A stretch of DNA of 64,000 nt, taken from Mauremys mutica (taxonomy: Eukaryota; Chordata; Testudines; Geoemydidae). The translations under genes were made by a program, and so were the position numbers. The stretch is taken from NCBI RefSeq assembly GCF_020497125.1, contig NC_059079.1, forward strand, positions 47,317,114 to 47,381,113, read 5' to 3'. The notes beneath the pieces are model-generated. The model was not told where the DNA came from. It was given only the letters and a program-made list of their open reading frames with translations, and made no database searches. Below are positions 9,728 to 20,337 of this stretch, piece after piece; position 1 is the stretch's first letter; each line of letters begins with the position of its first letter.

Positions 9728-12700
9728 TGCTCAAATTATATTCTAATCTCAAGTTTTATTACAAACTGAAATAGGCATTTACAAGACTTAAGTTTTACTG
9801 TTTCTTTTCCTGGGAAATTAGAAGAGTTTTGGAACAGAAAAATGCTACTATTAAAAATGGGGAGCTGAGGAAATATTGTTTTCTAAGCAGCTCAGACTTC
9901 ACTCCATTGATCAGATCTTTGTAGGTGCAGGGATTTGGTCACTGCTTCCTGAGGCACATTGATTTCAATGGTATACTTTCTTCCTGTGTAAGTCTTCAGT
10001 AGACAGACGGTGTCAGTGATGGAGGGTTTGATCTTGAGGAAGTGCTGAATATCTACAATTGATGAATACCTTCAATTCCCTAAGAAGTCCTAATGAAACA
10101 AATGGGAACACAGAGCTCTCTGCCCTTAGCAAATTCACAGCAACTTGCAAGACTGAGCTATAACGGAGTGCAACACAGCTGTTCGCAATCAGTTATTCTG
10201 TTACTTGTACTTTGTTACCTGAACCCTCAGGTCTGAGAAGACCTCCATATTGCTCTTGCAGTGTAGAGGAGCGTTAAAGTGGGTATAAAAGTAAACCCAC
10301 TTATCACACTAAGGTCTTAGTGTAACTGAGTATCAGGCTCAGATCTTGTTTTCACCTGTTGGTCTTCTAAAATGAAGCTCATTGCTTTAGGAAAGCTGGC
10401 AACACCCCTCTATACATACTACAACGAGACTGGATTTTGAAACCCTCAAGTCAAAATTAAAAGGGCATAACTTGAAATTGGGTGTGTTTATTTTCCTATA
10501 TGAAAACAATTGATGTAAAAACTAAACTTGAGGGGTATGAAATAACATGTTGGACATTTCATTGGTTTTCCACAGTTGTAGTTGTGTGTGTGTGTGACAT
10601 ACACTTTAAATATCTGAGTCTCTGTGACTCAAAAAAAAAAAAAAGAGTGAAAGCTAGAGTGATGCCATCTACCTAAATTGTCCCTGCAGCATTCTCCATC
10701 AAAATCTCCATGTCCAGAGTTCCCAGCATCTTGTGTTTCTAGGTCATCTTTACAATGTAAAGTCCCAGACACTTGGTTGTGACTAAAAAGCACAGTGAAG
10801 TTCAGGTGTGTGTGCAAACTTTTAAAATACCTCTGTGCTTCTCAAATCCTGGGCTAGCTTTGCATCAAAACTGTCCTCTGGTGTGGCTGCTGTAACTTTT
10901 GCTGGCTGCCTATGGCCCAAAAGCTGCCATAATGGCATGTAGGGATCACCAGGCTTTAGAGAAGCTTTGGCCATGTCCTCCTGTCTCTCGAGGAGTGCAC
11001 CCTAATCTATCCATGCTGAGAGGTGGGACAGGAGCTGCTATGGTGGCTCCAGGCCACTGGAGGATCCTTCTACAGTGGAGTGATCTTCCCATACCCATGT
11101 ATGCTACTTTAGAGCCTGTTCATGCTAGTGTAGTACAGCACAGTGGAGAAAGTGGGTCCAAATAATGCAGTGTAATATGTCCTTCACAAAACCTACATCC
11201 TCCCATCCAAAATGAGCACACAAGGTGGAGAAGACAATGACAGAAACTTCAGTTGACCTCTAGCTCTTCACAACTCTGGAGTCCAGATCTCTAGAAACTT
11301 ACCACCTAAATATTGATGTTTGAGGGTAACATGGTCATTGTAATTTAGAAGAGAAGACAATTGGACTGGAAACAAATCAACCCTTGTAAACTTTCTGAAT
11401 GCATATTTCATGGTAACTCCTGAGATTATTTTTCTCTCTTTAGGTAAAAAAAAGTTTCATTAATTTGCTCAATGGACCATTTTAAGTTAATATTTTGTAA
11501 TTATCAGCAACATTTCTAAACAACTGTATCATAGCTAAAGCTGAATAAAAAGTAGAATTTCCATCCCAGAGGAAATTCCCTGATTTCAAAGTTTGGAAGC
11601 AGGAAAAGAGTTGAAATCTGAATCTCACTAAATGAAATGTTCTATTTCAATAATTTCCAGTTGACGATTTCAATGAAATGTATATAGTCCTGTAAATTGT
11701 TTGCTTTCATTAAACCAGCATTTCCCAATAGAAGACTGCTCTGTTGGGAAATTTTCCACTACCTCTACTAACAAACTTCATTCAGTTTTAGTTCAGTAAT
11801 ACACAATCACACCACTAACTTGCTATATAAGATCAGCTGAATTGCAGACTATTATCTGAGGTGCTATGCTAATATGTAATATAGATAAATGGCTGGCGAG
11901 ACTGCATCCTCCTATAATTGAACTTTAAGAGAAGGAAAGGAAACTGTAATGCAGAAACAGATTCAATATATGGCATCCTGAATCAGAATTAGGCAGTTAT
12001 ATAAAGTGGACGCTATATAAGACACCATTACCCACATAAAACTAGTCCTAGATATAGATGTCTGATGTATTGACTTTGGCAACACTTGTATAGCTTGTAA
12101 TTCCAATAAAGTTATTGAATTTGAAGAAAATATGGTTCTCTGTGAATGATACATGCACAATAACCTGCAGTTTGAAACCTGCTGTATTCATTCCAGTGTG
12201 CCAACATAATAACATATGATAATTCATCTGAAAATCTCATCAAGCTTGAGAATTAAAAAATAAATTACAAAAACCCATTGCAAAATATTTTAGATTTTTA
12301 TCAATAGCCTGACTGCAAAAAAATGAAGGAAAAAAATACCTAGAAACCTAGACCCCTATTCCAAATTCTGTGCAGAATCCATGCACACTGGCTTTTCCAA
12401 TGGAAGATAGGGGGCCTGAAATTCTTTTCATTTGCCCTAGACCACGAGCAGTAGCAGAGCTGTTAATCATCAGTTAAATAGTTTAGCAATGACAAAACCA
12501 GGGGAGGCTGATCTCACGATCAAGTTATATTCTACCAATGAAACCAAGTGGAACGTTATCACTATGGGACCAATCCATCTACCACTAAAGTCAAATTGAG
12601 TCATTCTGCTGACTCAAATGGAAGCTGGATTAAGCAGCAGGTCTTCAGTATTTGCAAGTGTGTCACTTTTCACCCTTTGTCTAGTGATTTAAAATGCAAG

Positions 12701-14019
12701 TCAGAGCAGGACCTGGTCCTATTATATTCAGATAATAGTATCAAAATCGCTTCAGTGAATTAGCCATTTTTTTTACAGTACTAGAGTATAAATCAGAATT
12801 ATTGTGGCTTTGTTTTGTGTTCTGTATGCCCTTTCCCTGGTTTGCGATATTTATGCAAACGACAATAAGTATACTGGAATAAAAGTCAGCTCATTCTACT
12901 ACTCATGCTTGCTTAAAATAACTCTTAGCTTGGAGTGGATTTCTCTTTCACTTGCCAGTATTTACCTTCCTGAACAGGGATATGCCTGAATGGAATGGCA
13001 ATGGGTCAGCCATCACTGCACTGCTGTCCTTCACTCTTCCAGACCCTGTAAAGCACTCCATATAAAAACACTTACAGTAAGCTATAGTAATTGTCTGAAA
13101 CACTGTAGTAGAACTATTGTAAGTTGTAATGCCTAAGGCAATTATAGAATACTCTAATTTACTATAAGTCATGAACTTTAAATGTCACTCAGTCAATGTT
13201 GCTGCTGAGGATAAGTGTTGTTATAATGCCTGTTTCCCCATCTAAGGTATATCTTGAGTCGTGTCTCCTGTCCTTAGTTTCCCACTTGCATCCTGTTCTT
13301 GTTAGTCGTGTCAATGTACAGGCATTTTGTTTTTGTCACATTGAGTAGCAGTCTTTATTCCTCACTAACTGTTTTTGCAGACTCCAGAAGTTGTTGCAAA
13401 TCATAGGCAGTAATAGCAAAAAGCAGGAAATTAAATTCATCTGGCATCGTGTATATCCCATCAAGGAGGATGTTCCAAAGAATCCAAAAGATGACTAGGA
13501 ATGACTTGCTCAGCTATGACCTCCCTTAAAGTATAAAAAAAACAAGGCATCTTGAAATATACAAGGTGTGACTGGTGAAAAGCCTATTTCCATAGTGATT
13601 TATGGATGCAAACCATGGGAAATAAATGCTGCTCACAAGAAGAAAAGTTAAGCTTTTGACATGTGGTGCTTGTGAAAATTCTTGCATCTCCTGAAGGGGG
13701 AAAAATGCCTACCTTAGAAATAGTATTAGAGAGAAGCAGACCCTGGATGTCAGTGATCAAAATTCAAACTTATGTACTTTAGTAAGAGATTAAAAAACCG
13801 TGAGAAAGTTATTATGGAAGGAATGGTGGAGGGTCATCATAGTATTGGCCAACCAGAAAGTAAATAGATGGATCATGTGTGACAGACCATTCAAAGGTCA
13901 TCTGCTGAGTGCTCAAAGTTAGCAATGGATTCTGAACGTTTTAGAAAATTCTGCTGTGAATAAATAACCTTTACTTAACCTTTTCGTAGCCTTTAGGGCA
14001 ACATTTCACAAAGAACCAT
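9728..14019. other. no gene recognised; simple repeats and a decayed AT-rich repeat
   Basis: A short TG tract lies at 10579-10597 and an A run at 10631-10643. Around 11440-11770 are TTTC/GAAA-rich words such as 'gaaatgttctatttcaat' and 'gttgggaaattttcc', resembling the repeats at 36640-37078 and 41745-41970. All frames (10482-10676, 10899-11165, 12548-12763 and others) look like chance. Confidence 0.5.
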
Positions 14020-14534
14020 CAAAGGCCTGGTCTACACTAGGAGTTTATGTCGAATTTAGCAGCATTAATTCGACTTAACCGTGCACCCGTCCACACCAGG
14101 AAGCTAATTAGTTCGACCTAGAGGGCTCTTTAGTTCGAATTCTGTACTCCTCCCCGACGAGGGGAGTAGCGCTAAATTCGACATGGCTATGTCGAATTAG
14201 GCTATGTATGGACGGAAATCGACCTTAGTAACTCCGGGAGCTATCCCACAGTGCACACTCTGTTGACGCTCTGGACAGCAGTCCGAGCTTGGATGTTCTG
14301 ACCAGCCACACAGGAAATGCCCAGGGAAAATTTGACACGCTCCGGCACCTTGTGGATGTTCTACAGGACCGCAGGCAGGAGGACAGAGCCCCCCTGCACT
14401 GTATCTGCAACCGCCCTCCCCCGCCACAAAGTCCCAAACCCCCCTCACCCAAAGTAACAAGAAGGAGGGGCGACGGGGGCCGTGAAAACTGTCACTGCAC
14501 CCCTGCAGAGTGCACAAATACAAAAAGGCTCTCA
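14020..14534 (+). repeat. left arm of long inverted repeat
   Basis: This arm carries the terminal repeat, a 5' UTR-like segment and a short piece of the Myb/SANT-like gene's C-terminus in plus orientation. Translated, the piece includes 'DTLRHLVDVLQDRRQEDRAP' followed by a Pro-rich and Arg-rich tail (from about 14335). A deletion joins UTR to C-terminus at about 14333. The same junction occurs in the right arm, so the deletion predates the arm duplication. Confidence 0.85.
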
Positions 14535-14552
14535 CACAAATTCGACTTTGTA

Positions 14553-14575
14553 AGACATACCCTAAGGGTATGTCT
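14553..14575. repeat. 23-bp head-to-head junction palindrome with TAA centre
   Basis: AGACATACCC (14553-14562) is followed by TAA (14563-14565) and GGGTATGTCT (14566-14575). The right half begins a normal Harbinger left terminus; the left half is that terminus inverted. TAA fits the TWA target site known for PIF/Harbinger elements. A matching right end for the inner terminus is absent. Confidence 0.75.
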
Positions 14576-14831
14576 ACACTACCAGATTAGTTCGATTTAA
14601 CTTAATTCAAATTTGTGGAATCGACCTTACAAAGTCGAATTTGTGTGTCCACACTAAGGACACTAATTCGACTTTGTGAGTCCACACTAACGGGGCAAGC
14701 GACATTGGAAGCAGTGCTATCCCACAGTTCCCGCAGTCCCCGCTGCCCATTTGAATTCTGGGATTTCCCCACAATGCATGCTGGGGGGAAAAATGTGTCG
14801 AGGGTGGTCTTGGGTAACTGTCATCATTCAA
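14566..14831 (+). other. Harbinger left-end and transposase leader region of element 1
   Basis: This matches the left end of element 2 (57097-57365) phrase by phrase: GTCTACACTA, 'ttcgaccttac', 'tcgaatttgtgt', 'cccacagttcccgca', 'ccccgctgcccat', 'atgtgtcgagggtggt'. At about 14828 the leader is joined directly to the transposase C-terminus, so most of the coding region has been deleted here. Confidence 0.75.
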
Positions 14832-15113
14832 CGTGCTTTCGGACGTCTCAAGGGGAGATGGAGGAGCTTACTGACTCGCTCGGATCTCAGCAAAACCAAT
14901 ATCCCCATTGTTATTGCAGCTTGCTGTGTGCTCCACAATCTCTGTGAGAGCAAGGGGGAGACCTTTATGGCGGGATGGGAGGTTGAGGCAAATCGCCTGG
15001 CTGCTGATTACGCTCAGCCAGACAGCCGTGCGATTAGAAGAGCCCAGCGGGAAGCGCTGTGCATCCGGGAGGCTTTGAAAACTAGGTTCCTTAGCAAGCA
15101 GCGTGACCTGTGA
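14832..15113 (+). pseudogene. PIF/Harbinger transposase, C-terminal fragment
   Basis: The frame ending at the TGA of 15111-15113 contains 'RAFGRLKGRWRSLL', then 'NIPIVIAACCVLHNLCE' and a charged tail ending 'LKTRFLSKQRDL'. These are hallmark phrases of the end of the DDE_Tnp_4 domain of PIF/Harbinger transposases. The catalytic Glu normally stands just before AFG-LK-RW. Here the residue before RAFG is Gln (CAA, 14829-14831), at the deletion junction, and both catalytic Asp regions are missing. The fragment cannot be a transposase. The enclosing frame opens at an ATG at 14751 in former leader sequence, which is not the native start. Confidence 0.85.
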
Positions 15114-15229
15114 CTGTTCAGTTTCTTTACAGAGAAGCTGAACCTGCCCCTGCTTCAGTTACTGTTGACTTTCTTCTGCGGTTACATACCCCGTTCACCA
15201 CGTTTCCCCCCTTCCAACACACGTTTAAA

Positions 15230-15235
15230 AATAAA
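15230..15235 (+). terminator. polyadenylation signal of transposase gene, element 1
   Basis: AATAAA lies about 117 bases after the transposase stop. A TTTATT (AATAAA on the minus strand) follows at 15269-15274, so the two genes of the element converge on facing poly(A) signals. The equivalent pair in element 2 is at 58001-58006 and 58040-58045. Confidence 0.65.
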
Positions 15236-15888
15236 GTTAATGGAACATTGTTAATTAACAACGTTTTCTTTATTAATGAATTCGCGTTAAAGGGTTGAAA
15301 CAGGGACGCAGACTGTGGTGGGTAGGGTGTGCAGTGATGTTAACACTGCTTCTACACTCGAGGAATGATAGGCTCCTGCTCCTAGAGCGGTCTGCAGTGC
15401 CGGACTGGTTGTTTCAACGGAGCCTGCCATCCCTCCTTTTCGGGACTCTGTGTGTGGGGGCTACGTGACCTTGTGGCGGGGGAGGACGGTTACAGATTCC
15501 ACTGCTGCGTGGCTCTGTGGTCCAGGACAAGGACCGCTGCATAAGTTCTGTAACCGCCCTCCCATGCCACAAAGTCACGTACCCCCCATCCACACAGAAC
15601 ATGGAAAACACCTCCCAGACCGACCAGGGTGCCTACTGACTGCACTGTGTGTGTGACCTGCTGTTGATCCTGCCCCCGTGTCTGTACCCTGGTAAAGGTG
15701 ACTGTCCTATGCAATTAACAACCCCTTTCCCCCCCCCCCTTTCACAGGCAGTCTTCTGTAGAAAAATTTGACGGAAATAGTAATTAACAGCAAACTAGTT
15801 TTAATAATCAACTACACAGTTAGGGGATGAAACTGGGATTGGGGCTTCGGTGAGCCAGGAAGGGAAGGACTTCTCAACATTTAGGGAA

Positions 15889-16402
15889 TGAGAGCCTTCT
15901 TGTATTTGTGCACTCTGCAGTGGTGCAGTGACAGTTTTCACGGCCCCTGTCGCCCCTCCTTCTTGTTACTTTGGGTGAGGGGGGTTTGGGACTTTGTGGC
16001 GGGGGAGGGCGGTTGCAGATATAGTGCAGGGGGGCTCTGTCCTCCTGCCTGCGGTCCTGCAGAACATCTACAAGGTGCCGGAGCGTGTCAAATTTTCCCT
16101 GGGCATTTCCTGTGTGGCTGGTCAGAACATCCAAGCTCGGACTGCTGTCCAGAGCGTCAACAGAGTGGTGCACTGTGGGATAGCTCCCGGAGCTACTAAG
16201 GTCGATTTCCGTCCACACATAGCCTAATTCGACATAGCCATGTCGAATTTAGCGCTACTCCCCTCGTCGGGGAGGAGTACAGAATTCGAACTAAAGAGCC
16301 CTCTAGGTCGAACTAATTAGCTTCCTGGTGTGGACGGGTGCACGGTTAAGTCGAATTAACGCTGCTAAATTCGACAAACTCCTAGTGTAGACCAGGCCTT
16401 TG
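15889..16402 (-). repeat. right arm of long inverted repeat, with Myb-like gene tail
   Basis: The minus strand carries the native orientation of the right end. It includes the same fused C-terminal piece as the left arm, 'LRHLVDVLQDRRQEDRAP', a Pro-rich linker ('NRPPPPQSPKPPSPKV'), an Arg-rich run and a native-looking end 'RRLSFPKC' (frame 16218-15874). The DNA-binding N-terminus is deleted. Differences from the left arm include single base changes near 14212 and 14401 and a short indel near 14262. Confidence 0.85.
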
Positions 16403-17129
16403 TCATATCCCTCATAAATAAAGGTTCTATGGTAATTGCACAAATACTGTAGTACTATTGTAAGTTTTCAGTATTTTGGACCGTTACTACAGAATACTTC
16501 ATTTTAAAAAAAAATTATGCATGTTTTACATAATTATCTGCAAGCTCTGTGAAATGGCAACATTAATACTTGCCACGTAGTGCACCCTAGGATCTCTGAA
16601 ATCCTGGGAGGCCAATTAAAAGACACAAAGAGGAAAACCAGTTCTAAATAGTGATGTTTTAATGATAGAACCGCAAACGTATCTCACCAAATTCAATAGC
16701 TTTGGAACATGAAGGGCTGACAGTCCCAAACAGTGTCTGTGTGTATATATAAATATCTCAACCTGCTGAAAATGGCAGCTATATAAGGTACTGCCCTCTC
16801 CATATATTTTTTTTAACTGTCTCCTGATTGTGTGAATGTTTTGTGGCTCTGAACCAAAGCTTAATGAACTTCATGGAATGCAATAAATAAAATTATAATT
16901 GGTGCATAGTAGTTTATTTGCCTAAATTAAATTAAATTGTTTTTTGAAGATGGTAGTTTATCACCTCACGGTGTCACTACCGGTTAAGGTTGCTTGGGTG
17001 CCTTACCCCCACCTTAAGGTGTTTGAATTTCATTTTAATTTAACGTTCACTCAAAGTTTCTTAGGTTTGTGTTAGTTAATCTGAGGATAATTTCAACAGC
17101 CCTGAAGCTTGTTTAAAAAAAATGGAAAA
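16403..17129. other. no gene recognised
   Basis: AT-rich DNA without visible repeats or plausible frames. Confidence 0.5.
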
Positions 17130-17335
17130 TGAGACCCAGTGATAGGTGCCTAGTAGTGCTTTAACAAGGTTAGACACCTTACTCCTATTAATTGCTATAG
17201 GAGTTAGGTATCTAAATATTTTTGAGGATCTAGGCGGATTTAGGTGCCTACTTTTGTTTAGGCATTTTTGAAGCTCTCCAGACACCTATCTGCAGATCTT
17301 GCGCCTAAATGCCTTTAAAAATCTGGTCCTGTACA
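17130..17335. repeat. 'aggtgcctaa' family repeat
   Basis: Words such as 'taggtgcctag', 'gttagacacctta', 'gagttaggtatctaaat', 'ttaggtgcctac' and 'gcgcctaaatgcctttaaaaatctgg' alternate on both strands. This is a decayed palindromic repeat; related words occur at 32205-32285 and 47560-47660. Confidence 0.55.
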
Positions 17336-20039
17336 GTTTGGCTAAAGTCTCCCTGGAAATCTATGGCAAATCTGGGAATTGAACTTCAAAGTTTGGGAGT
17401 CTCCGTACACCTTGTGTTAGATATGATGCCAATTCTAATTACCAGGTCCAAAATTTCTCTCAGTTGTAAGAAAACAAGTGAGGCATCCTTTCTAAAGCTA
17501 TGCTTCCGCTGTGTCTGTAAACATAAGTTTTCTATGGGTCATGCAAGGGAATGAGAGATTTCCTAAAGTCATCTGGCATGTCAGTTATTTTAAGATAAGT
17601 GTTGTATATGATTGACCTGGATGACAAAGGAATACTACCCCTGCGCCTCTAAATCTAACTATGGCCCTTTGAAAAAGCTACTTCTTGCAAATTAGAGGAA
17701 AAAAGATGGATTCCATTGTATTAATTTAAGTACTCTTCCGACCACTCTCTTGATTCGGCTTTGCCTCTGCCCAGAGTCTTCTCTCTCCCCTAAGTGCCTT
17801 TTGTGCTCCTTTGGGTTGCTTCCTGCTCTTTCCTGAGCAACCACTCTCAGGCTTCTACCTGGAATCTTCCACAGGCCTCTGCCTGCCTTGTGGTCTCTGG
17901 CTCCTGGCAATTTTCTGCCCCCTTCTCCAGACAGCTCCCCACTGCTATACTTCCAACTGATACTGTGTGCTGGATTAATGCACCCAATTCTGTCTTCCAA
18001 GAATTTCACCAAGACTGGAGTTGCCTGAAGTTTCCCTGAGCTTTGCCTGCCTTTCCTTTGCATCTGTGTGATTTTTTCAGAAATCAGAATTTCATAAATT
18101 AAGCACTTAGTAACATATAACCAGATACAATCCAGGTTTCACTTCCTTCAAATATCTATCCCTAGCAATTGCCTCTCCTGTGACAAAAGTGCTTGAAGCA
18201 AGAGTTGTCTTCAAGAGCAGAATTCATCTTTAACCTCGGTAAGTTTTTTCTTTCACATGGCAGATTTTTGGGTAATCTTAGCCGGGGATTGATTCCTCCT
18301 GAGATAGAAGTGCCCCTCCTGTCTTATCTTACAGAGTGAAATATAAATTGATTTAAAATTTAATCCTATAATCAATATATAATATTTCAAATATAGGAGA
18401 TAGAAATTCTTCTGAAACATAATCGTCAAAGTACAATACCCTGGGCATCTAGGTGCAGATAACAAGTTCTAATCTTTTTTTGCCAGCTGTCTTTCAAAGA
18501 AATCATTTTGAGCAGAGTTTTGCAGATTGCAAGTGACCGTGAGGCCAACTATAGAGCAAAATTGGGGATACAGGCAAAATAACCTTTTTATAGACATTTC
18601 AAAATCTGAATGTTGATCTCCAAGAAGGTTGTTTAATAAAATATAATTACAAGAAGGTAATGAAAAAAATTGGTGCCACTAAAACAGTTCCCTGAGAACT
18701 GGGCAGACGATAAGTCCAGTTTTATTGACATTAGCAAAACCCCTATTTTTTTAAATAGACCACTATCCTCATTAGGAAAAAAATAGTATCTTCCAAAGCA
18801 TAAGGTATAATTGAAAAGGACAAACACAGAAGCAGTAAAGTAACAGTACAGAATTATTCAATAAACTTTATCATGCTGAACCCTTAAATGTGTGAAAAAG
18901 TAGGATAACAAATCATGTAAGGGCTCTATGATTGGGAGAAACAGAAAAAGTGACATTGAAAAATTATGTCGCAAGAGGAAACAATGCTATTTTATAAAAC
19001 ATGATTGCATTTCCCAGGTGTTTTTTATAAGATAAGTGTGCCTCTAATTTTACATGTACTGTATTTTGCAGTGACTCTAAAGTTAGGATGATGAGGTTAA
19101 TTTCACCCTCATCTACCAAGGTGGGGGAGGGGGAGAAAATCCTTCATGCTGACTATTAGGTCCCACTCCCTGGGAAAAAAGAATGTGGGGTTGTTCTAAG
19201 AGGGCATGTATAAACTAGAGGACATTAAAGGCTAGTCTGTGACTTTGATTACATGCCCACACAGGGGAGGAAGGGTCAGGGAGTACCTCCCACCCACCCC
19301 CCGGGGATAGGTGGAAGGTGAGTGGGCACAGAGTCTGCCTACCCTCACCATACTGACTAGCATAGAGAAGCCAGCACAGGAAGTGTTGTACATACAAGCA
19401 GCAAGGGGAGAGCTGGGAAAGAATTATCTCATAGGGATGCCACTGAGGCACAATGTCTCAAAGGGCCACTTTGGAGATGATTCTCCTTATGAACCATCCC
19501 CTTCTTCGAGCTGTGCTATTTGGTTAAAAAATATATTTATGATGATGTTTCTCCTGGAGTTCTAGTGCCAACAATAAGGCTAGGTAGAAAAGGTTGAATT
19601 TGTGAGATTGAAATGTTTTAAAACTTTGGGAGCTCTGAGAGTCTCCATGAATGTGATAAAGTCTGTGAGAAGTCTTGAAAATGCTACAGCCAATGAGAGA
19701 GCATCTGTGGACCATGTGCATGTGAAATTCATAACAGCAGAAGCCCAGTTGTGTGCAAATGTGGTCCAATGATCAAGGAGATTTGTTGTTTGTGTACTCA
19801 GCTATATTAATTGTGCCCAGAAATTAGGCTTTCAATTGCATCTGCAGTTTTGTACACGGCCTTAGGCATCTGAGGATTTGAAAAGCAGGCCTGTTGTGCT
19901 CTTCTATAAGAGACAGAACTAGGGTATGAGTGTGTTATATTATTGCAAGTCTCATGATAGTATGTGTTTTTTCTTAAAGCCCCATTCTCTGGCATCAGGT
20001 GAGTTCATGAGAATATCTGCATCCATTTTAACTGGAGAT
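17336..20039. other. no gene recognised
   Basis: The 123-codon minus frame at 17692-18063 lies in a pyrimidine-rich stretch and resembles no family I know. The remainder is AT-rich with no evident repeat ends. Confidence 0.45.
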
Positions 20040-20337
20040 AGGCTACATCTACACTCGGAGCTAGGGCAATAATTCCCTACTTGCCCTACTCTTTCTAGCT
20101 TTCATTGAGTTACCATGCTACAAATAGCAGACTAGGCATGGTAGTAGGGACAGCAGCAAGCAGCAGCACAGGTTAGCGGCTCAGAACACATACCCACTGG
20201 GTCTAGATGTTTATGTACTTAGTAGCCTGTGCTACTGCGGCTACACTATTTTTTAGTACACTGGCTTGATGAGAGGCAGTGCAAGTATGTCTATGTGATC
20301 TGGGAATCACACCCCCAGGTCCAAGTGTAGACATAAC
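20040..20337. mobile_element. foldback MITE with GTCTACACT ends
   Basis: The left end is GGCTACATCTACACTCGG. The reverse complement of the right end is GTTATGTCTACACTTGG. Inner phrases pair across the element, such as 'ctagggcaat' and the 'tgtgctactgcggctacact' side. I recall this as a common turtle MITE family; the broken copy at 49117-51440 carries the same internal words ('gctgtggcagcac' on the opposite strand). No transposase gene is present. Confidence 0.65.

Larger units (their letters stand above)
14020..16402. mobile_element. PIF/Harbinger element 1 with ~515-bp inverted arms
   Basis: The two ends are perfect inverted copies starting CAAAGGCCTGGTCTACACTA. The pairing continues for about 515 bases: 14020-14534 matches the reverse complement of 15889-16402 with only a few differences. 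Inside lie a second Harbinger-type left end (14566, GGGTATGTCTACACTA), the C-terminal part of a DDE_Tnp_4-type transposase (14832-15113), its 3' UTR, and facing polyadenylation signals. Normal copies of this family have a different left end, as element 2 shows at 57097. I therefore infer that the right end was duplicated in inverted orientation onto the left. No convincing 3-bp target duplication is visible (aaa/ttt flank the GGCC ends). Confidence 0.85.

Noticed and set aside
15888..16227. Plus-strand frames over the right arm of Harbinger element 1
   Set aside because: Antisense to the Myb-like gene tail; the minus strand gives the family-like Pro/Arg-rich protein.
17692..18063. 123-codon minus frame
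   Set aside because: Basic, low-complexity composition from a pyrimidine-rich strand; no family resemblance and no promoter or splice context.
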